The translations under genes and the position numbers were made by a program. Below the pieces are notes generated by a model. The model ran no database searches. It saw only the letters and a program-made list of their open reading frames with translations, and was not told the origin of the DNA. Positions 13,741 to 20,902 of a stretch of DNA of 28,489 nt are shown here, one piece after another. Source of the stretch: DATAQC01 sp038238185 (GTDB taxonomy: Bacteria > Actinomycetota > Acidimicrobiia > Acidimicrobiales > AC-14); the NCBI GenBank assembly GCA_038238185.1, contig JBBRXY010000038.1:1-28489 (forward strand). Reading direction: 5' to 3'. Every line of letters begins with the position of its first letter. Within the stretch, counting starts at the first letter, position 1.

Positions 13741-14387
13741 TCGTGCGGGCCCGGGACGGGTGCCGTGGACCAGACCGTGACGACGCCAACCCACACGTGG
13801 AACGCCAGGGCCGGAACGATCTCGGCGATGGGAGCTCGCATCGAGGCGGACAACGCCACACCGGCGACACAGGCCGCAACTTCAAACCAGTACAACCCGT
13901 AGCTCTGGATCCGTCGCCGGCTCCGTGCCCGAACGGAGTGCCGGCCACCTGACGGGACACCCGCGGCGAAACGCCACATGAGAATCGGCAGCGAAGCGCC
14001 GAGGACGAGGCCCCCGGCGGTATGGACGGCGTGCGATGCCCCGGGACCGGACAGAAGCACGACGGCGGCCACCACCTGACCGACGAGCCCGACGACAAAC
14101 GCGACCAGGAAGCTACGGCGAGCGGCGAACCAGTCGAAGACGAACCAGGCGAACCCCGCCATCAGGCCGGCGGCCAGGAGCAGCCCGCCCCGGAACACCA
14201 TCGCCGATCTCGGGTCGGTGCCCAGGTAGCTGATGGGACGGTCGCCGAAGAAGCCGAGCCCCGTGCGGTACATGCCGACGCTCACACAGACCCACAACGT
14301 GGCCACGGCGGCCGCACCGGCGTACCGCAGGTGGGTCGGAGGCGTGCGCGCCCGGCGGCCCGTCACCCAGCGTCGCTCAACGGCCAC
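13716..14387 (-). CDS. Polytopic membrane protein, possibly DUF998-like
   Basis: A 223-aa protein with about six transmembrane segments: after an Arg-rich N-terminus, helices at roughly 24-42, 64-88, 92-113, 120-140, 163-182 and 190-208. The loop GDRPISYLGTDPRSAMVFRGG between the first two helices recalls DUF998/Frag1-like proteins, but this is from memory and uncertain. The fourth helix is followed by an Arg-rich loop encoded by a 30-nt palindromic repeat (13916-13945) that recurs in the kinase gene at 16.8 kb. Its ATG at 14387 lies inside the end of a glyoxalase remnant, suggesting that the gene arrived by a rearrangement that removed that gene's 3' half. No good ribosome-binding site is visible. 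Confidence 0.6.
   Translation of the reverse strand: MAVERRWVTGRRARTPPTHLRYAGAAAVATLWVCVSVGMYRTGLGFFGDRPISYLGTDPRSAMVFRGGLLLAAGLMAGFAWFVFDWFAARRSFLVAFVVGLVGQVVAAVVLLSGPGASHAVHTAGGLVLGASLPILMWRFAAGVPSGGRHSVRARSRRRIQSYGLYWFEVAACVAGVALSASMRAPIAEIVPALAFHVWVGVVTVWSTAPVPGPHEKDTAGAV
13916..13945 (-). repeat. 30-nt palindromic repeat inside a membrane-protein gene
   Basis: Exact reverse-complement match to the repeat at 16814-16897. Read on the minus strand it starts GCCGGCACTCCG and ends ACGGAGCCGGC; CTCCGT and ACGGAG pair around a TCGGGC loop. Here it is a single copy encoding an Arg/Ser-rich loop. Confidence 0.8.
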
Positions 14388-14544
14388 ATCCCGAAGTGCT
14401 TCACCCCTCCGAGCTCGTGGGTGAACACGGAGTCACCCTTTCCGCCCTCGAACGCCAGGCCCAGGGCCTCGGCATAGAACTCCCGTGAGGCGGTGGGGGG
14501 TCGGCGACGATGGGCGAGAAGCTGGCCACGAACTGCACGCGCAC
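14363..14544 (-). pseudogene. Truncated, frameshifted VOC/glyoxalase-family remnant
   Basis: On the minus strand a GTG at 14544 gives VRVQFVASFSPIVADP, the usual start of a vicinal-oxygen-chelate (glyoxalase/bleomycin-resistance) domain. Beyond a run of six C (plus-strand G-run 14496-14501) the sequence resumes in another frame as SREFYAEALGLAFEGG, DSVFTHELGG and VKHFGMWPLSDAG, then stops at 14363-14365. Adding one C restores the frame. Only the first beta-alpha-beta half remains; the C-terminal half is missing and the next gene begins within the remnant. The frameshift alone could be a sequencing error, but the truncation is real. Confidence 0.7.
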
Positions 14545-14624
14545 GGCATGACCTCCGGGGGTGGGTTTCGGGCGGGACGATGCGGAGCGTCCACGGATGG
14601 TCTACCCCCGTCCGACCCGCCAGG

Positions 14625-14658
14625 CGTTCTGGTCGGGTTTCTGGAGCCGGCCAGAACG
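14625..14658 (-). terminator. Hairpin after the PspC/59-aa operon
   Basis: A 12-bp stem with one G-U pair (CGTTCTGG... pairing with ...CCAGAACG) and a 10-nt loop, 22 nt after the 59-aa gene's stop. There is no T-run, so termination is plausible but unproven. The rest of 14550-14679 shows nothing else. Confidence 0.4.
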
Positions 14659-14679
14659 AAGGTGTCAGGCTGGCGTCGG

Positions 14680-14859
14680 TCAGTCGCGGTGACGGGCGGC
14701 CGTGGCGAACAGGCCGCCGAGGCCCACGGCGATCAACAGGACCGGCAGGGCCCAGTGGGGGGGGACATCGAGCCCGTGGTCGAGCAGGGCCACCAGGGCC
14801 GCTCCCGAGAACAAGATCCCGGCCACCAGGGAGAAGGCATCGAGGTCATGACGAGGCAT
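14680..14859 (-). CDS. 59-aa two-helix membrane protein
   Basis: A short gene encoding MPRHDLDAFSLVAGILFSGA and onward to ATAARHRD. It has two hydrophobic helices, about residues 9-26 and 35-54, joined by a DHGLDVPPHW turn. Its ATG lies 14 nt inside the end of the PspC-domain gene, so it is translationally coupled to it. Small proteins of this type (helix, Pro-rich turn, helix) commonly follow PspC/LiaF-like genes in actinobacteria; function unknown. Length is 60 codons, and codon usage is strongly GC3-biased, as in real genes here. Confidence 0.75.
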   Translation of the reverse strand: MPRHDLDAFSLVAGILFSGAALVALLDHGLDVPPHWALPVLLIAVGLGGLFATAARHRD

Positions 14860-16186
14860 GACGCACCTCCAGGTCCCCGAAGCCGGCCCGGGCCGTCAGC
14901 ACCAGACGCCCGCCGCCCTCCCGGCCCGGCTCCACCAGGTGGCGGCCGGTGTCCATACCGTCGGACTGGCGGCCGAAGACCGTCATGGTGCCCGCACCGA
15001 CGTGGGCATCGACGATGACTTCGGCTCCATCTGGCACGACGACCAGGAGCTCCCCGGCTCCGACGGTGGCCGTCACGGTCGCCGAGGTGGACGACAGGTC
15101 GAGACCGCTGAGGTCGACCTCCAGGTCGCCCGCAGCCAACCGGTACGGCGATCGCAGATCGCTCACCGCGCGGAGCCGGTAGGCGTGATCGCCGACGCCG
15201 CCCCGGAGGGGGACGTCCACCGCAGATGCGCCGAGCAGGGCCACGCCAAGAACCACGCCGACGGGGATGAGCCAGCGGGCCCTTCCCCGCCACCCGCCCA
15301 CGACAAGAGCAACCCCCACGACCAATAGGGCCAGGGCCAGGCCGACGGCAACGGGAACGTCAGCCGTGCCCGTGACCACGAGCAGGGCCAGGACCCCGGC
15401 GAGGATGGCCAGCACGCTGAAGGTAGCGGCCATGAGCACCGACGGCGGCCGCCGGGCGCAACGAACCGGCGGGACCGGGGACCCCGCCGGTTCACAGACT
15501 GTGGTTGCGTCGGGCGATCGTCCGGGCGCCAGGCCCGCGGTGGCGGTGTCGCCAGGATCCGCCGACGGTGAGGTCGGCACCTCAGTGGAGGGTACCTCGG
15601 AGGTCGGTACCTCGGAGGTCGGCGGCTCCCCGGTGAAGCCGGGAGAAGACAGCGGCAGGGGCGGTGGCGGGGCCCACGGCGGTGGGGGCGAAGGCGGTGA
15701 TGGTGGCGGCGGAGGAGGAGCCGGCGGTGATGGTGGAAGCGCCGTCGACTGACCCCGACGTGACCAGAGCACGGCGGCGCCCACACCCAACAGGACGAGG
15801 CCCCCGAACCAACCCCCGCCCCCGTGGTCACCGAGGCGGTCGAACACCACGATGGCGCCCCCGGCCAGGAGCACCGCGGCCAGGACCTGCGAGCTGTGGC
15901 CGTGCCGGGCCCGGTCGAGGATCGTGGCACCCGACCGGTCGTCGGGCACCAGCAACCAGCCCACCAGGTAGAGCAACACGCCCGAACCGCCGGCGAGGGC
16001 CAAGACGACGAAGGCGATGCGGAACATCACGGGGTCCACGCCGAAATGGCGTCCGAGGCCGCCACAGAGCCCAGAGACGATCTTGTCGTCGGTGGAGCGG
16101 GCGAGGCGGGGACCGGCGGGCGGAAGCGGACCGGCACCGGACGACCGGGTGCCTGCTGTCGTGTCGTTCTCGTTCGCAGCGTTCAT
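14846..16186 (-). CDS. PspC-domain protein with LiaF-like C-terminus
   Basis: A 446-aa membrane protein. An N-terminal PspC domain begins near residue 30 (RLARSTDDKIVSGLCGGLGR, FGVDPVMFRIAFVVLALAGG, GVLLYLVGWLLVPDD). Two helices, a proline-rich linker (PPPPPPSPPSPPPP) and a PTSEV repeat follow. Further helices (SVLAILAGVLALLVVTG, LALALLVVGVALVVGG, VGVVLGVALLG) lead to a C-terminal beta-rich domain of the LiaF/cell-wall-active-antibiotic response type (DLEVDLSGLDLSST, VGAGELLVVVPDGAEV, VDAHVGAGTMTVFG). Such proteins sense or damp envelope stress for a partner kinase. The ATG at 16186 was preferred to 16222; neither has an ideal ribosome-binding site. The gene is divergent from a PspC-kinase and overlaps the downstream 59-aa gene. 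Confidence 0.85.
   Translation of the reverse strand: MNAANENDTTAGTRSSGAGPLPPAGPRLARSTDDKIVSGLCGGLGRHFGVDPVMFRIAFVVLALAGGSGVLLYLVGWLLVPDDRSGATILDRARHGHSSQVLAAVLLAGGAIVVFDRLGDHGGGGWFGGLVLLGVGAAVLWSRRGQSTALPPSPPAPPPPPPSPPSPPPPWAPPPPLPLSSPGFTGEPPTSEVPTSEVPSTEVPTSPSADPGDTATAGLAPGRSPDATTVCEPAGSPVPPVRCARRPPSVLMAATFSVLAILAGVLALLVVTGTADVPVAVGLALALLVVGVALVVGGWRGRARWLIPVGVVLGVALLGASAVDVPLRGGVGDHAYRLRAVSDLRSPYRLAAGDLEVDLSGLDLSSTSATVTATVGAGELLVVVPDGAEVIVDAHVGAGTMTVFGRQSDGMDTGRHLVEPGREGGGRLVLTARAGFGDLEVRHASS
15571..15624 (-). repeat. 15-bp tandem repeat encoding PTSEV units
   Basis: About three imperfect copies of a 15-bp unit (GAGGTCGGTACCTCG on the plus strand) encode consecutive PTSEV/PSTEV pentapeptides in the linker of the PspC protein, a likely slippage-prone, length-variable segment. 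Confidence 0.7.
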
Positions 16187-16300
16187 GGCCTCAGCGTGCG
16201 CCCGATCGCCGCCGCTGTCCATCCGGGATCACCCGGATCGGACCCGGACCTTCCCGGACCGGCCTTCCGTGTCCAGCCCCGTGGTCGGATCACGCGCTTC

Positions 16301-17686
16301 ATGGGATCATCGGCTCTGGTGACGAGCGACGCGTCGGCGCACGACCCAGCGGGACCGGCCACGGCCCGCGGACCCGGCGAGCAGCCGGGTCCGCTGCGGC
16401 TGAGCCGGAGCTGCGACAACCGGATGTTCGCCGGGGTCTGCGCGGGCCTGGCCCGCTCCCTCGGCGTCGACCCCGTGGTCGTGCGGGTCGCCGTCGTCGT
16501 GCTCACCCTCGCCGGCGGGACGGGGGCGATCGCCTACGGGGCGGCATGGCTGCTCCTCCCGTGCGACGGGCACACGCGCTCGGTGGCCCAGGCGGCGATC
16601 CACGACCGGCGGTGGAGCCTGCCCCAGGTGATGGCCGCCGGCTGCGTGCTCCTGGGAGTCCTGCTCATCGTGCGGAACACGGGCTTCTGGTTCGACGACG
16701 CCCTCGTGTGGCCCGTGTTGGTGGCCGGGGTGGGTCTGGCCGTCATCTGGCGGCAGGCCGCCGACGACCGGCGGACGTCGATCGTCCGGGCCGCCGGCCG
16801 TCTGTCCGGCCGAGCCGGCACTCCGTTCGGGCACGGAGCCGGCACTCCGTTCGGGCACGGAGCCGGCACTCCGTTCGGGCACGGAGCCGGCACTCCGGCT
16901 CTCAACGTTCGCTCGCGTCGGGCGGCTCTCGCCCGTGTCGTCGTCGGGGTAGCCCTGGTGGTCGCCGGGATCGTCGCCTTCCTGGCCGCCAGTAACGCCT
17001 TCTCGGCCGTGCGCCAGGCCGTGGTGGCCACAACCGTCATCGTGGCCGGGCTGGCCCTCATCTCCGGGCCCTGGTGGCTCCGCCTCGGACGCGATCTGTC
17101 CCAGGAACGCCGACAGCGCATCCGCTCCGAGGAGCGCGCCGAGGTGGCCGCCCACCTCCACGACTCGGTCCTCCAGACCCTTGCCCTCATCCAGCGCAAC
17201 GCCGCCGATCCCCGTGCCGTCGTCACCATGGCCCGCCGTCAAGAACGCGAGCTCCGGGGTTGGCTGTGGGAGACGGGTCGCAAGCCGTCCGGAGGCGACA
17301 CCCTGGCCGCGGAGATCACCCGGGTGGCCGAGGAGATCGAGGACAGCCACGCTGTGAGCATCGACGTGGTGACCGTCGGCGACTGTCCTCTCGACGACCG
17401 CCTGCGGGCGATGGTGGCCGCAGGCCGGGAGGCCATGGTCAACGCCGCCACCTGGTCGGGCGTCACCACCGTCTCCGTCTACACCGAGGTGAAGGAGACC
17501 GAGGCCACCGTGTTCGTGCGGGACTGGGGATCAGGATTCGACCCTGCCGCCGTGGCCGCCGACCGCCATGGCGTCAGGGAATCGATCTCCGGGCGGATGA
17601 CCCGCCACGGGGGCACGGCCGTCGTGCGGTCGACGCTCGGCGAGGGCACCGAGATCCAGCTGCGCATGTCGGTCGGCGCTCGGTGA
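16301..17686 (+). CDS. PspC-domain sensor histidine kinase (NarL/LiaS type)
   Basis: A 461-aa kinase. Residues about 28-90 form a PspC domain (LRLSRSCDNRMFAGVCAGLA, LGVDPVVVRVAVVVLTLAGG, YGAAWLLLP). Two pairs of transmembrane helices follow, with a cytoplasmic linker between them containing three and a half GTPFGHGA octapeptides. The dimerisation helix carries the phospho-acceptor His287 in AAHLHDSVLQTLALIQ. The HATPase domain has the N-box AGREAMVNAATWSG, the G1 box DWGSGFDP and a final GEGTEIQLRM. It would phosphorylate the LuxR-type regulator encoded 10 nt downstream. The start could also be GTG at 16319. Having PspC in both this kinase and the divergent LiaF-like protein suggests that they interact in the membrane. 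Confidence 0.9.
   Translation: MGSSALVTSDASAHDPAGPATARGPGEQPGPLRLSRSCDNRMFAGVCAGLARSLGVDPVVVRVAVVVLTLAGGTGAIAYGAAWLLLPCDGHTRSVAQAAIHDRRWSLPQVMAAGCVLLGVLLIVRNTGFWFDDALVWPVLVAGVGLAVIWRQAADDRRTSIVRAAGRLSGRAGTPFGHGAGTPFGHGAGTPFGHGAGTPALNVRSRRAALARVVVGVALVVAGIVAFLAASNAFSAVRQAVVATTVIVAGLALISGPWWLRLGRDLSQERRQRIRSEERAEVAAHLHDSVLQTLALIQRNAADPRAVVTMARRQERELRGWLWETGRKPSGGDTLAAEITRVAEEIEDSHAVSIDVVTVGDCPLDDRLRAMVAAGREAMVNAATWSGVTTVSVYTEVKETEATVFVRDWGSGFDPAAVAADRHGVRESISGRMTRHGGTAVVRSTLGEGTEIQLRMSVGAR
16814..16897 (+). repeat. 24-bp tandem repeat (3.5 copies) in the kinase gene
   Basis: Units at 16814-16837, 16838-16861 and 16862-16885 are identical, with a half unit to 16897. Each encodes GTPFGHGA and contains the CTCCGT/ACGGAG palindrome. 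A 30-nt stretch is identical, inverted, to 13916-13945. The length is a multiple of three, so the kinase frame is kept. Confidence 0.95.
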
Positions 17687-17696
17687 GGGAGCGCCC

Positions 17697-18362
17697 ATGA
17701 CCAACCCGACGATGCCAGGCCCTTCACCCCGGCCGCGCATCTTCCTCGTCGACGACCACCACCTGTTCCGGTCCGGAGTCCGGGGGGAGCTCGGCGACGC
17801 CGTCGACGTCGTGGGTGAGGCATCCGAGGTGGCTCCGGCGATCGAGATGATCATCGAGCGCGTTCCCGATGTCGTCCTTCTCGACGTCCACCTGCCCGGC
17901 GGCGGCGGGCGGGCGGTGATCGAGGGTGTGGCTCCGGTGGCGCCGGATGTGCGCTTTCTCGCCCTCTCGGTCTCCGACGCGGCCACCGACGTCATCGGGG
18001 TGATCCGGGCCGGAGCTCGCGGGTACGTCACCAAGACCATCTCCGGGCCGGAGCTGGCCGACGCCATTCGCCGGGTCGCCGGCGGCGACGCCGTCTTCTC
18101 GCCCCGGCTGGCCGGGTTCGTGCTCGACGCCTTCGCCGACAGCCCCAAGCCGACCGGCGACTCCGACCTCGACCAGTTGACGACCCGGGAGCAGGAGGTG
18201 CTGCGCCTCATCGCCCGGGGCTACCCCTACAAGGCGGTGGCCAAGGAGCTGACCATCGGAACCCGCACGGTCGAAACCCACGTGTCGTCGGTGCTGCGCA
18301 AGCTCCAGCTGTCGAACCGCAGTGAGCTCACCCGGTGGGCCGCCGAACGCCGGCTGATCTGA
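17697..18362 (+). CDS. LuxR/NarL-family response regulator
   Basis: A 221-aa response regulator. The receiver domain (about 13-130) has the acidic pair in RIFLVDDHHLFRSG, the phospho-acceptor Asp63 in DVVLLDVHLPGGGG and Lys113 in GYVTKTISG. The C-terminal LuxR helix-turn-helix spans about 155-218: LTTREQEVLRLIARGYPYKAVAKEL, GTRTVETHVSSVLRKLQLSNR. It pairs with the PspC-kinase just upstream (10-nt gap, GAGGGAG ribosome-binding site) and probably controls the divergent PspC operon and itself, as in LiaR systems; no binding site could be pinned down. Confidence 0.93.
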   Translation: MTNPTMPGPSPRPRIFLVDDHHLFRSGVRGELGDAVDVVGEASEVAPAIEMIIERVPDVVLLDVHLPGGGGRAVIEGVAPVAPDVRFLALSVSDAATDVIGVIRAGARGYVTKTISGPELADAIRRVAGGDAVFSPRLAGFVLDAFADSPKPTGDSDLDQLTTREQEVLRLIARGYPYKAVAKELTIGTRTVETHVSSVLRKLQLSNRSELTRWAAERRLI

Positions 18363-18412
18363 TGCGCGGCCGGCTGGCAACAACTTCTCCGGTTTCTTCC
18401 GTGGTGCGGCCA

Positions 18413-18418
18413 TAGACT
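18413..18418 (+). promoter_or_regulatory. Candidate -10 box (TAGACT) of the reductase/amine oxidase pair
   Basis: TAGACT fits TAnnnT and is followed by a leader with a strong GGAGG at 18438-18442. That ribosome-binding site is 5 nt before an in-frame CTG at 18448 and about 40 nt before the GTG at 18484. Confidence 0.35.
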
Positions 18419-18483
18419 GAGTCGGCAAACGGAGATCGGAGGCGACGCTGACCCGTCACCCTGGCGCCGACCGGAACGGTCCT

Positions 18484-19461
18484 GTGCCGGACATCGAAGT
18501 GGTACCCCCCCAGGGGCCGATACCCCTTTCCCGGGGAGCGGCCGAACGGGCTCTGCGTCGCGTCGACCACTATCCCCGTCACGCCGAGGTCACCGGTATC
18601 CACCGGCTGACGACGACGGGCACCGTCGCCCTCGACTTCCGGGTCATCGACGACCAGCCGTTCGTGTTCCGACCCGGGCACTTCGTGGGCATACAGGCCG
18701 AGGTCGACGGGGTCGGCCTTCGCCGCAGCCCGTACTGCCTCGCCTCGCCACCCAACGAGGAACGGACCTTCCGCCTGCTCGTGCGAGAGGTCGTCGAGGC
18801 GCCGATGTCGTACCACCTCACCGGCCTGGCCACCGGCGACGTCATCAACTTCCGGGGCCCGAGTGGGCGGTCGATGATCCCGCGCGACGGCGACGAGGAC
18901 CTGGTGTTCCTGGCCACAGGTGTCGGCATCGGCCCCCTCTTGGCCCTCGTCAACCACTTCCACGCCAACGGCATCGAGAAACAGGTGACCCTCTACTGGG
19001 GCCTGCGGCTCACCACCGACATCTGCCTGCTCGACGACCTCGACGCGCTGGCCCGCCAGTACCCGTCGTTCAGCTACCGGATCACCCTCTCACAGCCGCC
19101 CCCGGAGTGGGACGGGCTGCGGGGCCGGCTCACCGAGTCGGTGCCACCGTTGCTCGGGACGCTGGGAGGCAAGCGCTTCTACCTGGTGGGGAACGGAGCG
19201 ATGATCAACGAGCTGGTCTTCGCCCTCTCCGATCTCGGAGTCGACCGCACCCTCGTCCACGAGGAGGTCTACTTCAACGTCCGCCACCGGCCCGATCCGC
19301 AGACGCTGACCGACGTCCGCTCCCGCTTCGTGGCCACCGACCTGTTCTCGCCCCACAGCCACCAGGAGGCGGGGCTGCTCTACCCGGAGAACCCCATTTC
19401 CCGGAGGACCCGCCCGAGCACATCGATGGGCTCTCCCGGCACACCACGCCAGGCTGAATAG
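18484..19461 (+). CDS. FAD-dependent ferredoxin/flavodoxin--NADP(H) reductase-like oxidoreductase
   Basis: A 325-aa FNR-superfamily flavoprotein. The FAD domain carries FVFRPGHFVGIQAEVDG and the flavin-binding RRSPYCLASPP, with a GPSGRSM loop. The NAD(P) domain has DLVFLATGVGIGPLLALV, VTLYWGLRL and a late FYLVGNGAMI. Residues after about 275 (EEVYFNVRHRP onward) form an extension of unclear role. It moves electrons between NAD(P)H and an unidentified carrier or hydroxylase. The amine oxidase gene begins 9 nt later, so the two are probably one operon. GTG at 18484 was taken as start, but the only good ribosome-binding site serves an in-frame CTG at 18448, which would add 12 residues. Confidence 0.82.
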   Translation: MPDIEVVPPQGPIPLSRGAAERALRRVDHYPRHAEVTGIHRLTTTGTVALDFRVIDDQPFVFRPGHFVGIQAEVDGVGLRRSPYCLASPPNEERTFRLLVREVVEAPMSYHLTGLATGDVINFRGPSGRSMIPRDGDEDLVFLATGVGIGPLLALVNHFHANGIEKQVTLYWGLRLTTDICLLDDLDALARQYPSFSYRITLSQPPPEWDGLRGRLTESVPPLLGTLGGKRFYLVGNGAMINELVFALSDLGVDRTLVHEEVYFNVRHRPDPQTLTDVRSRFVATDLFSPHSHQEAGLLYPENPISRRTRPSTSMGSPGTPRQAE

Positions 19462-19470
19462 ACGCTTCTG

Positions 19471-20559
19471 GTGACCGATGTGGTCGTAGTGGGGGCCGGG
19501 CTGGCCGGCCTCACCGCCGCCGCCGATCTCCACGCCGCCGGTCTGTCGATGAAGGTCGTCGAGGCCCGTGACCGGGTGGGTGGGCGGCTGCTCACGATCG
19601 CGCCGGAAGGCCTCGGCGAAGCCTGGTTCGACCTGGGAGCCACGTGGCACTGGAGCGACCAGCCCGAGATCGCCGCCCTGGCCGCCGACCTCGGGGTGTC
19701 ATCCTTCGCCCAGTTCGCCGACGGACGGGGCCTGGTCGAGGAAGGGCCCGCCGGCAAGCCGACCCCCGTTGACGTGCCTGCCGCCGACCCGGCCGAGCTT
19801 CGCTTCGTGGGCGGCGCCCAGCAGCTGTGCGTGCGCATGACCGATCGCCTGCCCTCCGATTCGATCGTCCTGGCCACGTCGGTCACCGCCCTCGCCGCCG
19901 GCGGGACCGATGTCACCGCGACCACGGTGGGCCCGGCCGGCGAGTCCGAAGCGGTGACGTCGTCGTTCGCCATCGTGGCCGTGCCGCCGCGTCTGGCCCT
20001 TGAGCGCATCGCCTTCAACCCGGCGCTGCCCGACGAGGTCGTCCGGGTGATGAAGGCCACCACCACCTGGATGGCCAGGGCCGTCAAGTGCGTCGCCGTC
20101 TACGACATGCCGTTCTGGCGGCAGGAAGGGTGGTCCGGTTTCGCCTTCAGCCACGCCGGGCCCTTGCGGGAGGTCCACGATGCCTGCAGCGACGACGGGT
20201 CCGTCGCCGCTCTGTGGGGCTTCGTCGCCGGCGACGACGACTTCCGCACGATCGGTTCGGGCGAGCGGGCCCAGTTGGTCTTCGCCCAACTGGAGCGCCT
20301 CTTCGGCGCCAAGGCCGCTGATCCCGTGCAGTACTTCGAGCGCGACTGGTCCGCCGACCCCAATACCATCGACGACGAGTGGTACTGGGTCGAAGGAGAC
20401 CCCCTCGGCTACGGGCACCCCGCCCTCGCCCAGCCGCTGCTCGATCGCCGTGTCATGTTGGCCGGAACCGAGACGGCCGCCTTCGGCGGCGGGCACATGG
20501 AAGGCGCCGTGCGGTCCGGGCATCGAGCGGCCGACCTGGTCATCCGATCCACCCGCTAG
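19471..20559 (+). CDS. Flavin-containing monoamine oxidase family protein
   Basis: A 362-aa FAD enzyme of the amine oxidase family. The dinucleotide-binding motif VVVGAGLAGLTAAADL is at residues 4-19, then EARDRVGGRL, and a DLGATWHW stretch typical of monoamine/polyamine oxidases. The C-terminal FAD-contact segment is VMLAGTETAAFGGGHMEGAVRSG. Such enzymes oxidise amines to imines using O2; the substrate cannot be read from the sequence. It is shorter than typical MAO (about 450 aa), mostly in the substrate domain. The GTG start at 19471 fits the beginning of the fold directly. The position behind an FNR-like reductase is unusual, because MAO does not need one. Confidence 0.88.
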   Translation: MTDVVVVGAGLAGLTAAADLHAAGLSMKVVEARDRVGGRLLTIAPEGLGEAWFDLGATWHWSDQPEIAALAADLGVSSFAQFADGRGLVEEGPAGKPTPVDVPAADPAELRFVGGAQQLCVRMTDRLPSDSIVLATSVTALAAGGTDVTATTVGPAGESEAVTSSFAIVAVPPRLALERIAFNPALPDEVVRVMKATTTWMARAVKCVAVYDMPFWRQEGWSGFAFSHAGPLREVHDACSDDGSVAALWGFVAGDDDFRTIGSGERAQLVFAQLERLFGAKAADPVQYFERDWSADPNTIDDEWYWVEGDPLGYGHPALAQPLLDRRVMLAGTETAAFGGGHMEGAVRSGHRAADLVIRSTR

Positions 20560-20624
20560 GCGGCTGTCACCGAACGCCGACCGCTCTGTGTTTGAGCTCC
20601 GCACGCCTGGGCACGATCGAAGGC

Positions 20625-20711
20625 ATGGAACTCCTGCTGATCATCCTCATCGTCTTGCTGCTCTGCGGCGGAGGTGGCGTCTTCTACCGCGGCCGTGGGC
20701 GCCGGCTGTAA
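20625..20711 (+). CDS. 28-aa single-helix membrane peptide
   Basis: A very short gene encoding MELLLIILIVLLLCGGGGVF plus a basic tail YRGRGRRL. It is one hydrophobic helix with a Gly4 kink and a positively charged end, so the C-terminus should stay inside. A GAAGG site lies just upstream and it sits 65 nt after the amine oxidase. It resembles the short hydrophobic DUF3309-type peptides found across bacteria; function unknown. The size makes the call uncertain, but composition and ribosome-binding site support it. Confidence 0.6.
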   Translation: MELLLIILIVLLLCGGGGVFYRGRGRRL

Positions 20712-20902
20712 CCTGTCCTGATCTCCCCGGGCGGGGCGATCATCGGTGGGTGCCCGCCAGACACACCCCGACGATCGTCCTCCCCCGGCGACTTCCGCCA
20801 CCCGTGTAGGGAGAGAGTCTCCGGCACCTGAAGGCCCGGGTCAATACATGATCTGCGCATCTATCGCGCAATGTACTTCTAGTAGCGGCTCTCGCGGTGG
20901 GC

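Noticed and set aside
16814..16897. CRISPR array
   Set aside because: The repeats are directly adjacent without spacers and are translated in frame within a kinase gene.
20712..20902. Possible RNA gene in the relatively AT-rich gap between convergent genes
   Set aside because: Only a small TGCGC/GCGCA hairpin (20854-20870) is visible; no tRNA cloverleaf or T-run terminator.
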